Source: Cytidiella melzeri (taxonomy: Eukaryota > Basidiomycota > Agaricomycetes > Polyporales > Irpicaceae). Taken from it: DNA of 64,000 nt. Shown here one piece after another: positions 44,172 to 54,357 of the stretch (position 1 is its first letter; every line of letters begins with the position of its first letter). The notes below the pieces were generated by a model. It made no database searches. It worked only from the letters and a program-made list of their open reading frames with translations, and was not told the DNA's origin. A program made the position numbers and the translations under genes. Location: assembly GCA_022592445.1 (NCBI GenBank), contig JABYQR010000092.1:62001-126000 (forward strand), given 5' to 3'.

Positions 44172-45527
44172 ATGTCCGTGACCAACGTCACCAAAAAGTC
44201 GATGCGCATCCTTGCGTTGCCTCTCGTCACTGCCTCCAAAGCACCAGGAACTTCGTCCTCGGGTCCTCTCTCATACTATCATTTTGCTACACCACCTGTT
44301 CATAAAGAGGGAAACACGAAGAGCTGGCCGGAATGGGCAACAGACAAGGCTTCTGGACTGTGGGCAGGGTTAGGGAAAGCAAAAGAGGGTTCTTGGCAGG
44401 TAATAAACCTCCCCTGGTTTGCTATGCGAGTGTAGGACAGGTCAGCTACTAAGGGTAGCGCATTGTCCTTGAACACTTCACTTCCCACTTTGCTGAAATG
44501 AGATATTCTGATATGTCGTTCTTAATTCGTAGCGAAGAACCTTCGTGTATGGTGAACGCCTGGTGGATCGTATAGACTTTGAAGAGCTGGCCCTCAAGTC
44601 CTTGGATCCATCACTGGGACCAAGCTTGACGCGCTTTGGGCACTCAAAGTCTGACATAAAGCCAGAAGACAGCCCGACGGTGAGCCTCACATTCGCGTCA
44701 AAACTCGACAAGCACGGCTACTGAGCGCAGTGTGGCAACCGTGTTCTCAACTGACAATACAACTCGTGTCATGCCAGATTCCTTTAATATACCCAGGCCA
44801 GATCTTGACCTCACCGCTTTCGCACCTCCAGTCGCTGTTAGCCAAACGCACGCCGAAGCATAAACGAGGTTTCTACACGTGGATGATCATCTCCCCATTT
44901 ACGGCACCGTTCATGATCATACGTACGTTCCTCTCCATCTATAGCTAGTCTGGCTTATGTCGTTAACTCGAAGAATCTTAGCAATCATTCCAAATCTACC
45001 GTTCTTCTTCTGTGTCTGGCGCTCGTGGTCACATTACAAAGGTATGCCCCACGCGCGTTCTCATCGAGTCTCACAACAAACACTGACCTCAACTTTTTGG
45101 TCCGACAGCTTACAAGGCCTCGTCTTACCTAGAACAACTCCTAGAAAAGGGTAGCATTGTGCCCCAAGACAGCGCAGAGCTCAACGCAATCTACGCTGCA
45201 TACGCTCCATCCGCACCGTCGGCCAACGAACCCCAGCAGGCCGAAGACTCAGACTCCGATGCTTCGTCGTCACCGTCAGCGACCCGTGATTCCACCTCGT
45301 CCTCATCATCATCATCATCATCATCAGAACCTAGACGCGTCAACAACAATGAACATCTGCTCTTGACACGAGATGCCGTCCCAGCGATAACGGCATACTT
45401 TGACACCGGACCCAGCCATGCCTCTTCCTCCTCATCCTCTCTCGCCGCGGACTTGTACCGCGCAATAGAACAGGCTGCCCTCCGCGTGCGAAACGCTGAA
45501 CCCAACTCTGGTTCAAAGCCGAGTTGA
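44172..45527 (+). CDS. mitochondrial K+/H+ exchange-related protein (Mrx19/YDL183C family)
   Basis: The first exon has MRILALPLVTASKAPGTSSS, then PLSYYHFATPPVHK and WAGLGKAKEGSWQ. Splicing brings FVYGERLVDRIDFEELALKS, then LIYPGQILTSPLSHLQSLLA, KHKRGFYTWMIISPFTAPFM and PIIPNLPFFFCVWRSWSHY. The order (GSWQ..GERL.DRI..EE.ALKS, then a two-helix PFTAPF..PNLPFF.C.WR.WSHY membrane hairpin) is the pattern of Pfam Mit_KHE1. A Ser-rich tail with a CATCAT microsatellite ends at 45527. In yeast the family is linked to mitochondrial potassium/proton exchange. Either ATG, 44172 or 44202, could be used. Confidence 0.82.
45297..45329 (+). repeat. TCA trinucleotide microsatellite inside a coding exon
   Basis: A run of TCA/TCC codons encodes poly-Ser in the Mrx19-like tail. 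It is likely to vary in length between strains. Confidence 0.7.
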
Positions 45528-48034
45528 TAAAACTTTTTTCTCTCGCGGACTTTGGGATGTTTGTATATCATTCACGCGTGTACTCATCGTCGTTTGCTAC
45601 ATATATAGAGCTCCCTACACTCCACGTACAATCACCACCAGCACTTACCAACTTATAACCGGTACCCATCTTGACCTCTTTTGCTCTTGATCACCAGGCG
45701 TGCCTTTAAGTTGGTCATGGCAATCAACGTCAAATTGCTTGCCGCACGACGTACTTATATATTGCACTCTAGCGTGCTGTACATATGTATTGTCATTGCA
45801 ACACGCTTGACGTGCCATATATATTGTGGACTCTAAGAATGGGTGTGTGCGTGATTGAAATGTCACGTCCACCCCGGAGTTAGGTCATCGCTGGAACCGT
45901 CACAGATAATCTCCGTCACCCAGTCAGTGTTCTGCGCTTTTCAAAGGAGTGTTGCACCACAAGTTGCTCGGAGTTTGTAGGGTTATCGAGAGAGAGAGCA
46001 AAGAAGAAGAGATGACCTGCCAGTGGCGTAGTTTCCAGTTCACGCAGATCCCAGCTGCGGCGCTGAGCATGCGTACAGTAACTCACCAGCTGGCAGGACG
46101 TCACGAACGGAATGGTCTTCGAAAGAGGTACATACATACCATCAAGGTCGATATGTAAGAGGTATGTTGATATTTTGGCCCTTTGATCCTCTCGCTTTCC
46201 GCAAACGGACAAACCACGATCCTGCACAGATGCAAGTACCTGGATTTATATGACTTGACAGCTCCTTCCGTGATGCATCGGTTCGTCTTCCAAGGTGAAT
46301 GTCTGTGTGGTGTACGTACTAGTGTTCCGCGCGCCTTGTAACATCACAACAGTCTAGGGACTGCCGACGTTCCTGATGACTATTGAAGTCAAAGTGTTTG
46401 CAGGCACGAGTCCCACCTTTTATCAAATCTCACCTTGGCAGTGACTTTTTCTTTGCTGTGCCTCGACAGGCGGCACAACACGTAGATGTTGTTCTTGAAG
46501 CTGCGAAAGTCATTGATACCAGGGACAGTCTAAGGTACCGGGTATAAGGGATCTCCACAACGCGAGCGGATTGGTGATCTGCCTCAGGACATGAGGCTGC
46601 CAGGGCATCGAACGTGACTCTTCGATGTGTAACAGTGCTCGCAAGGAAAACGCCAAAGGAGGTTTGACGATAATTGGCTAGCCTCTACGGCAGCACCAAG
46701 CGCGTGAGACGCAAAGCCCGTCTCCCATTCGAGTGCGTTACAGCACGATTGGCGACGTTTTAGCGCAAGTTCTGGCGTAAGGGCCGAGTTGAAGATTCGC
46801 TTAACGCACTCCATCAGTCCCCTTCGTGAATTTTCCAAGCTTCAATTCTAAAATGCAGCGCTGCATGGAGGCACGTTAGCGTCTGGGATACGTATGGAGC
46901 AAAGGACCTAGCGGACTAGCCAGTGGAGATGAAGCGTACCGCTGGGTGGTTCTGTTCCAATCTGAACGTTGGACGCTGGACCCCCAAGCAATATGCGGCG
47001 CCAGCATGGGGTATTTGCGAGCTTGTTGGGCTCTGAGCGCGGGGATGCCGGCGGTAACTTTGCTAGCAGACCAAAGTACGTTAGCTGGGTCTTCCGTAGG
47101 TGATTATCAGTCGTGTTTTGTAAGCACAGACCAACATCCATCCACGGTCTGACTAGGTCCTCGGACTAGGTGTGGGATAACAGGCGCAGCTGGTTCATCT
47201 TTCAGAATCACGTTGCTTGTTCGACTAGTTCTCTGCGGTGACGCTCCGTAGGTAGGGTTTGAGTCTATAGCTGGCCATGTGGCGAGATAGGCAGTTTGTA
47301 GAGTAGCCGAGTCTTGTTCGAGGGTGGGTCAATTGAGCTTTGGTCCCAGTTGGTTGAGAGAGAAGCTGTACAGGAGGAGGTGCTACCTGCAGGGTTATAC
47401 GCGAAGACGTAAGGAGTGACTGTGAGCATGCGAGCTGCTGCCGTTATGCTGTGATGAGATTAGTGGTGAGCATCCGCGACAAGAGACTAGGAGACGTGCA
47501 TGACAAAGAAACGATGCACGTGCAGTGGCAGAGGTGGTATGTTTTGCAAGAGGTGGTGGTGCGGATCAGGAGGCTAGGTGAGATTGGCGTGGAAAGATAA
47601 GTCAGTGTTCTCCGCCGGGCCGGCGTCTGAGTGGAACAGTTGAAGAGAAGACATTTGTGACTGGTGACTTGAACACTCTCCATGGCAAGTCTTTCCTCTG
47701 CTTCCTTCTCTCCTACTACTCAGAGTTGCGGTCTCTCTCAACGCTCTCTGCCCGACATCGTCCACTACACCCCTCTCCTCGTAAGTGTTTGCCTCAAGTC
47801 CCAGTTAGATCGTAGGCACAGCTCTTCCCCTTGAAATTCCCGCTTGGACCGGAGTGCTGTCATTTCGCGAGAATAGTAGAGTGCGACGCAGAGGACGTCC
47901 TCCGTGCTGCTTGCTCAACTTCACATCAGGTCTTTCCCTTCTCCTGATATCCTGTGCTCACGCTGTTTCACTCTCCCTAGGTCCCCACGTCGCCCAGATC
48001 CTCACTTGCAATTGCAGGGAGATCGCCAGACGCA
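45528..48034. other. 2.5-kb stretch with no recognisable gene
   Basis: Only short frames occur on either strand and none shows a domain, a conserved block or a convincing splice chain. No tRNA or rRNA pattern was seen, and neither LTR family of the window recurs here. The right end (from about 47690) is C/T-rich and probably holds the promoter and leader of the F-box gene. Confidence 0.4.
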
Positions 48035-49726
48035 ATGTCCCCGATCTTCACCCTCCCCGTCGAGCTCCTCTCCCGAGTGTTCACTCTCGGCATGCCAGAG
48101 GGCGACTACCCCGACTTTCCTTCGTACGACGGCCTTCCTTTTGAAATCCTCGTCTCTCACGTCTGCCAGCACTGGCGGAACGTCGCTCTGCGCACACATC
48201 ACCTCTGGTCCACCATCCATTTCAGGCTCGTTCCACACCTCGAACGCGCCCAGCACTACCTCTCACGAAGCCAAAAACATCTCATCAACATCACAGTCGA
48301 TACCTGTGCAGCCGACGAACATATCCCCGGAGTCACCTTGTTCCGTGACGAGTTCCTCCCCGTCTTTAAGACCGTCACACCCCACATCACCCGCTGGCGC
48401 TCCCTCTCCCTCAAGGTGCGCGACCAATATTGCAAGCTCGGCGCACGCGAGGTTCTCTCCAGCTGCGGCGGCGCACCCCATCTCGAATATCTCCAGCTCT
48501 GGCACATCGAGTACTGGGAAAACGCCGAACGTCTCTTCACCCAAATCGGGCCTCCGCCCGTCGTCGTTTTCAACAAGTTTCTCCCAGCCCTCAAACACAT
48601 CGTGCTCATTGGCGTCAACGTCCCCTGGGCCCAGTCACCGTTCCTCGAAGACCTCGCGACCGTCGAGTTCGCGCTGCATTCAGAGGACGTTCGCATCCCC
48701 TACGACATATGGGCAAACATGCTCGCCACGAGCCCAAACCTCCACAAACTCTCCCTCCTCTATTCCGGTCCCCGCGCTACTGCTCCTGACGCCGCATGGC
48801 CCCGAGACGTCATCAGACTCCCCGGGTTGCACGACCTCGCTCTGGCAGACTTGGACTGCGTGTACCTTCTCCAGCTCCTCGAACGACTCGCGATGCCCAA
48901 CGTCATGCGCCTACGGATCGAGCTGCATGATCGCGAACAGGATTTTTCAGAATTGCTCAGCTACCTCGCAGAACCGCCTGTGACCGACCCTGAAGATGTG
49001 GACGCGGATTCGAGACCGATTTTCCCTCGACTCGAGACTTTGACCGTCGCGGCGTTGGATTGCACGCCAGAAAGCTTCAAGTCCTTCCTCCAGACGCACC
49101 CCTGCGTGCGTCAGTTAGAACTAGCCGGCAAGAAGCTGGCTCACGGGCTGTTTGGGCAACTTTGGACGACAACAACCACAAGCGACGGCAACAGCAGCAA
49201 TGGAAAAGGGAAAGAAAAGGAAACAGTGGAAGAAGGCTTTACATGGGATGTAGCGGCGAGGAGCGTGACGCGCGCGAGCTCCTCGGACACTGCACGGTCC
49301 ACGTCAACCACACGGACGCTCGAGACACCTGCTACATCTACTCGCTCCCTCCCTCCTTCTTCTGCGGTGCTCTTACCGGACCTGGAGACACTGAAAGTGT
49401 CTGGTGTGAGCGGCTCGGAGCTTTGTGCGTTTGTGCGGTTCCGGGAGAGTGTGGGGATGGGGTTGAGGTGTTTGGAGGTGAGTGAGAGGATGAGGGATGA
49501 GGGGTTGGAGGGGCTGGAGAGGGAGATGGTGATGATAGGGGGTGGGCGGAGGTTGGTTTGGTTTGAGAGTGATGAGGATGAGGAGGATGAGGAGGAGGGG
49601 GAGGGGGACGATGAATCAGATGATGAGGATGAGGAGGAGAAGGAGGTTGGAGAGGGGGGAGGAGAGGGAGAGGGAGAGGGGGTACTGCCGCCTGCGTCAG
49701 ACGGAAGTGACGATCATCACGAATAA
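48035..49726 (+). CDS. F-box-like protein with acidic tail
   Basis: One exon, 563 residues, start ATG 48035. The N-terminus is MSPIFTLPVELLSRVFTLGM, then ILVSHVCQHWRNVALRTHHL, the LP.E.L..IF....V...WR..A....LW pattern of the F-box-like domain of basidiomycetes. Long Leu-rich helices and strands follow up to about residue 350, probably an irregular leucine-rich solenoid for substrate binding. A Thr/Ser-rich linker and an Asp/Glu-rich tail (about residues 505-550) close the protein. It would connect a target to an SCF ubiquitin ligase; no target can be told from the sequence. Such genes are greatly expanded in Agaricomycetes. Confidence 0.78.
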   Translation: MSPIFTLPVELLSRVFTLGMPEGDYPDFPSYDGLPFEILVSHVCQHWRNVALRTHHLWSTIHFRLVPHLERAQHYLSRSQKHLINITVDTCAADEHIPGVTLFRDEFLPVFKTVTPHITRWRSLSLKVRDQYCKLGAREVLSSCGGAPHLEYLQLWHIEYWENAERLFTQIGPPPVVVFNKFLPALKHIVLIGVNVPWAQSPFLEDLATVEFALHSEDVRIPYDIWANMLATSPNLHKLSLLYSGPRATAPDAAWPRDVIRLPGLHDLALADLDCVYLLQLLERLAMPNVMRLRIELHDREQDFSELLSYLAEPPVTDPEDVDADSRPIFPRLETLTVAALDCTPESFKSFLQTHPCVRQLELAGKKLAHGLFGQLWTTTTTSDGNSSNGKGKEKETVEEGFTWDVAARSVTRASSSDTARSTSTTRTLETPATSTRSLPPSSAVLLPDLETLKVSGVSGSELCAFVRFRESVGMGLRCLEVSERMRDEGLEGLEREMVMIGGGRRLVWFESDEDEEDEEEGEGDDESDDEDEEEKEVGEGGGEGEGEGVLPPASDGSDDHHE

Positions 49727-50336
49727 CGAGGAACTTTGGACGGTGGTTTTTTCTGTAAAGGGGATTGTATTGGTTTGTTCATCGCTGTCGCTCTGTTGTC
49801 TAATTTGTTCTTTGTGTATCGCGTTGTTTCAAACGTTCTTGTTTTCGCTCAATACACACGTGCAGGAGACCGTTTCCGGCACGGTAAACATCAACGGCGA
49901 CGACTCGCAGAGGAGGGGTGAAGACTAGATTTATACACTGCTCAGCCAAACGTGAGTAATATACATGGGATACAATTCAACCAGTTTGAAACCTATACAT
50001 GTACGCCAGCGCATGAGAGTGGTATTACCAGTCAAAGGTACTACTAGTAGAAGCGGCAAGAGACGGGGTTAGGGGGGAGTTCCACATCTACTAACCGCAG
50101 AACATGCCCCGGATACTCGAGATCAGTCCCTGGGAGCAGCCTGCCTGTCGATCACCAGGACGGGTAGGAGGCAAGGGAGGGTAAAGTAGGTGATCTGGAG
50201 GCATGTGAGGCACTTGAGGTTCTGCTGGCGTACTAGTTCTCCAGACACTATCTAACGCGGCAGCAAGCTCCTCAGCCCGGGTTTTGGCAACTGCTGAGTC
50301 TACTCGCACGACAGCAGGGATGGAGGTTTTTAACAA
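49727..50336. other. spacer with a possible 82-codon minus-strand frame
   Basis: The minus-strand frame 50336-50091 reads TSIPAVVRVDSAVAKTRAEE and later PHMPPDHLLYPPLPPTRPGD, ending IRGMFCG. It looks protein-like (an amphipathic helix and then a Pro-rich part), but it starts right beside the copia LTR and matches nothing I know. It may be the remains of a host gene whose 5' part was cut off by the insertion. Confidence 0.25.
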
Positions 50337-50339
50337 GGT

Positions 50340-50487
50340 ATCAGTAGAGTTGAGAGCGTTGAGAGAGAAAACTGAGGTGGTGGTCAGACAGAGAATTGGG
50401 GATCAAAAGCGATAGCTGTGCATTGATCAAAGTAAGTCTTATATACGGTAACTACAGCGCTAAGTATGAAGACAGAATAGTGAAACA
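50340..50487 (-). repeat. 3' LTR (start) of the copia element
   Basis: Read on the minus strand it starts TGTTTCACTATTCTGTC right after the purine tract AGGGGAG, and holds a TATA-like CCGTATATAAGAC. The far end is uncertain because the partner LTR is not in the window. Confidence 0.6.
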
Positions 50488-50494
50488 CTCCCCT

Positions 50495-51776
50495 TCAAGC
50501 CTGAACATGAAGTAGTTCATTGAAGTGCTTGAGTTTTTCGAGAGGTAGTGCTTTAGTAAGAGTATCAGCACATTGATCGGCAGAAGGTACGTGGTGCACA
50601 GTGATGTACCCTTTAGTTACACAATCACTGATGAAGTTCTTGCGAATGTTGAAGTGTTTAGTACATTGAGAGTGTTGTTCCTTGGGGGAACGAACAATCG
50701 CAAGAGTTGACGCACTGTCGGTGTATAGTTTGACAGGGTCCATAGTGCAATTAAGTATTTCATCTATGAGGCTCTTCAAATAGATGGCCTCTGTGGACGC
50801 ATGAGCAAGTGCGTACAGTTCGGCTTTGGTGACCGATAAAGTTACAAGTGAACCGCGCTTACTTGACCAAGAGATAAGCGAGTCGTTGTATGTGAAAGTA
50901 TAGCCCATTATTGGTTTATTGCCATACGTAGTCATACCATCAGAGTCGGCATAACCCACGAGTGAAGTAGAAGTAGGGTTGGCTTGGTTTCCTAGGACAA
51001 GCCAGTAGTCGCACGTTCCCTTGAGGTAAAGGTAACACTGTTTAGCTGCAGCGTAGTGTTCCTTAGCAGGGTCAGATAAGTATCGTGCTAGTTGACCAGT
51101 GCAATAAGCAATGTCTGGCCGAGTACTATCGGCGACGTAGCGTAAGCCACCAACAAGAGACATGTAGTGTGTAATGGCGTCAGCGTCCTGACATGGTTTG
51201 GTCACAGCACGGGGGGCTAAGTTGTGCTCGTGTACCATTGGTGTACGGCGTGAATGTTCATGGTCAAAGTTGTATCGTTTAAGTATGTTTAAGATATAAT
51301 CCCTTTGATGAAGCTTGATAATGCCTCCGGCTTTATCATAAGCAACTTCCATGCCAAGCATCCAGTGGATAGTTCCACCGTTAGTAAGTTCGACATGTTG
51401 TCTGAGTGCAATCTCAAATTTTTTGGCAAGAGTAGTAGTGATAGTGCCGAGAGTAATGTCATTGACGTGGACAGCAAGTAGAAGTATGAGTTTATCACCT
51501 CGATAGAGGTAGAAGACTGCATTGTCAAATTCACAGCGCTTTATTCCGAGTGCAAAAAGTATGTCGCATAGTACTTTGTACCAATGACGTCCGGCTTGCT
51601 TAAGGCCGTAGATAGTCTTCCGAAGTTTAAGTACCCAGCCAGGTGGCAGGTTCGGAAGTAAGTCACCAGGAGGTGGACGAAGATAAAGGTCTTCATCGTC
51701 GTGGATGTTACCGTATAAGTATGCGGACTTGATATCGAGCTGAGTAATCTCAAAGTGTAGTGAAGCCGCGAGAGTA
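50495..51776 (-). CDS. copia Pol, reverse transcriptase core and RNase H part (interrupted)
   Basis: It resumes with TLAASLHFEITQLDIKSAYL, the catalytic Asp of RT motif A in place, then KTIYGLKQAGRHWYKVLCD. Motif C reads LLLAVHVNDITLG: the usual YVDD is HVND here, with Asn (AAT) for the first catalytic Asp (GAT expected), so this RT is probably dead. The RNase H is seen in LVGYADSDGMTTYGNKPIMG, LSVTKAELYALAHASTEAIY and LYTDSASTLAIVR. It ends FNELLHVQA at 50495. Confidence 0.88.
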
Positions 51777-51815
51777 AGGTAGACGACACTAGGAACGGGC
51801 ACCCTTACGTAAGCG
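51777..51815 (+). repeat. left terminal inverted repeat
   Basis: 39 bp, AGGTAGACGACACTAGGAAC then GGGCACCCTTACGTAAGCG. It differs from the right copy only at base 32 (C here, T there, a CpG site). Confidence 0.92.
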
Positions 51816-51959
51816 TCCCGCCGCTCCCGACGCCACCCTCAATGACGACGACCACCACATTTTTTTGAACATTCTATTCAATGGGAAATGTGACTGTACA
51901 TGTGTTCTATAGATCCTATTGACTACAATGCCGAAAATTGAAACTGGCAGCAAATGTCC

Positions 51960-53999
51960 ATGAAGAAAGCACAGCTGTTAGCGGCAGAACACGAGAGAGG
52001 AAGAAAAGGCAAGTCAAGCCGCTCACATCATTACACAAGAAACTCGAGCCGGACAAAACGACGACAAGCTGCTGAGTGGAAGAAGCTGCGAGCCAAAGGA
52101 ACACAGTTCATCACAGCCTTCTTCCATCCGTAACCTGTCAATTTCGGTGATTCTGCTTCTGCTGAGGAGACTGGATTTACGGTGACAGATGGCTCGGGCT
52201 CAGGTGGTGGATTGTCACGGTGTAGATCTGAGGATGTAAAGGAAGTGGTTGAGGAATCCGGGGGCAGCTCCGAGAAGCAGGTGCACAGCTTACCTCTTTG
52301 GCTCAATAACATTCTGACAGTCCATCAGCTTTCAGTGCATGACTCAGAGCTGTCTATTGATGACATGTCCCTGCCCACGCTGTCAACGCTGTCAATGGAC
52401 GATCATCAGCGTGTCGAAGAGTTGCTGCACAATCTGTGCAACGACAGCTCACCAGAAACTGCTGTTGATCGGGCTTTGAATCAGTACTTGTACAAGGACT
52501 TTCCTGCACTTCATAGCTCTTTGCACGAGCTCACCGCAAAGAGCAAAGACAAAACAATTGATCTTGTTTTCCGAGCCCGTGTTACTGCCATGGTGTCGAC
52601 CCTGAATCTCTATCTTGACTCTGATCTTTTGTACACTTGGCGTCAGTCATCCGCACTTGCAGCAAAAGCAGCAGGACGAAATGGAGTGAAGTACGGACGT
52701 ACTATTCGTGATTGGCTGCATCAATACCTGCACGAGAAGAAGCTCCCCTTGCACCGACACGGCGGTGGGCGCGCGTCCATCCTTCATGATGAGGACATTC
52801 AACGAGAAATCCAGCTGCACATGATGGAGATATCTAAGAAGGGCTACATCAAAGCGCAGGACCTTGTCAACTTTATCGCAACCCCCGAGATGCAAGCAAA
52901 ACTTCCGAACAAGATGACAATCAGTGAACGTACCGCACAGCGGTGGCTACACAAGATGGATTTCCGATACGCACGAAAACCAAATGGCATGTATATTGAT
53001 GGACACGAGCGGCCGGATGTGGTTGAGTATCGACAGCAGTTTGTCGAGCGGTGGAAGGAGTACGAGCTTCGGATGATAAACTATGATTCCGAAGGCAATG
53101 TAGAGAGAATGCCTGTTGGTCATAAACTGTCAGATCCAGGTCGCCCCTTCCGCCTTGAACTTGTCACTCATGATGAATCCACCTTCTACGCCAATGACCG
53201 GACTCAACAGAAATGGTTCCATGAATCCGAAACCGCAACTCCGGTCAGAAAGGGGGAAGGTGTGTCAATAATGGCCTCAGATTTTCTCACACCATCTTTC
53301 GGCCGCCTGATGGATAACGAAGAAGAAGCACGCATTCTCTTTCGGGCAGGAAAGAGCCGAGATGGGTATTTTACTTGCAAAGATCTCATCGCGCAGGTTG
53401 ATAAGGCAATTGACATCTTCGAGGGCAAAACAAATGGCTTCGTCACCGGACTTTGGCTTTTTGATAATGCCCCAAGCCACCAAAAGCGAGCTCCGGATGC
53501 TCTTTCTGCTTGTTACATGCCGAAGAATCCATCTGCAAATTGGACCCCGAGTGGAGGTGTACGCATGCGGCCGGGCAAGTTTGCTAATGGGCAGTTGCAG
53601 CACTTCTACTTCGAAGATGACCATCCAACTATGCCTGGTTGGTTCAAGGGGATGGAGCAAATCATTCGAGAGCGGGAACTATGGCCAACAGATGGCTCGC
53701 TTAACGCTCAGTGCCCAGGGTTCAAATGTGAAGCAGGACGCACAGATTGCTGCTGTCGTCGGGTGCTATTTACTCAGCCCAACTTTGTGGCGCAGAAATG
53801 CCACTTAAAGGAGTTCATCGAGTCTCGCGGTCACATCTGCGACTTCTATCCAAAATTCCATCCGGAAACGAACTTTATCGAGCAGTACTGGGGTCTTGCA
53901 AAGTACTTCTATCGCATCAGCCTGAAGACGACCAATATTGATGAGATGGAGGCGAACGTGAAAGCTTGTCTCAACAAGGTTTCCCTGACACAGATTTGA
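51960..53999 (+). CDS. D-D-E transposase with one in-frame TAA
   Basis: From the ATG at 51960 one frame is open to 53999 except for a single TAA at 52131-52133. The first 57 codons are very basic (MKKAQLLAAEHERGRKGKSS). A helix-turn-helix region follows (ARVTAMVSTLNLYLDS .. RTIRDWLHQYLHEKKL), then ISERTAQRWLHKMDFRYAR and MYIDGHERPDVVEYRQQF. The catalytic triad is Asp in THDESTFYAND (53172), Asp in LWLFDNAPSH (53463) and Glu in HPETNFIEQYWG (53880). The spacers are 96 and 138 residues. The second spacer holds a Cys-rich patch, CPGFKCEAGRTDCCCRR, then CHLKEFIESRGHICDFYPKF. The TAA may be a CAA-to-TAA change. A conserved-looking tail continues in another frame to 54234. Confidence 0.82.
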
Positions 54000-54065
54000 C
54001 AATACGTGTTTGTGTCTGTCACCCATTCACCAACCTGCTAACTAGAAATTGACTACAACATCTAG

Positions 54066-54234
54066 CTATGCAAATTGAGCCGCGCAATTTATCAACATGT
54101 ATGCTAATGGTTTGGACGGAGCAGAGGCAGCATGGGCGGCAAGGAAGTTCCATGGTCACCGTAGCTTACCTGCTGCGACCATGGCTTCATTGAAGCGCGA
54201 GTTTGCTGAGATTCAAGCTAAAAAGCATATTTAG
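54066..54234 (+). other. likely last exon or remnant of the transposase C-terminus
   Basis: An open stretch with FINMYANGLDGAEAAWAARK then FHGHRSLPATMASLKREF, ending TAG at 54232-54234, resembles the helical tail of this transposase family. A TGA just ahead (ANxAAQF) stands where Arg CGA would be expected. There are donor-like sites after 53999, but I found no splice that joins in frame. Confidence 0.45.
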
Positions 54235-54318
54235 ATTGTATTTAAACGGTCTGAAGGCCTGCAACAAATTTTTGCTGTACCGACTCTCGATATTGGCCGA
54301 GCGTCTAAAGTTTGATCG

Positions 54319-54357
54319 CGCTTACATAAGGGTGCCCGTTCCTAGTGTCGTCTACCT
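54319..54357 (-). repeat. right terminal inverted repeat
   Basis: Inverse of 51777-51815 over 39 bp, with one difference (ATGTAA instead of ACGTAA). Confidence 0.92.

Larger units (their letters stand above)
51777..54357 (+). mobile_element. TA-targeting DNA transposon (IS630-Tc1-mariner-like), 2581 bp
   Basis: It is bounded by 39-bp terminal inverted repeats (one mismatch) starting AGGTAGACGACACTAGGAAC, and by TA on each side (51775-51776 and 54358-54359). Taking it out leaves a single TA and restores the copia frame, which proves the borders. One transposase gene fills the middle, plus strand. Confidence 0.93.

Noticed and set aside
45528..48034. Possible tRNA or 5S RNA genes
   Set aside because: Scattered GGTTTGAGTC-like text near 47260 has no partner A-box and no acceptor stem.
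47904..48983. 359-codon plus-strand Ser/Pro-rich frame
   Set aside because: It overlaps the F-box gene in another frame; the F-box frame has a recognisable domain and this one does not.
49570..49690. GA-rich stretch as a satellite or microsatellite
   Set aside because: It encodes the acidic tail of the F-box protein in frame.
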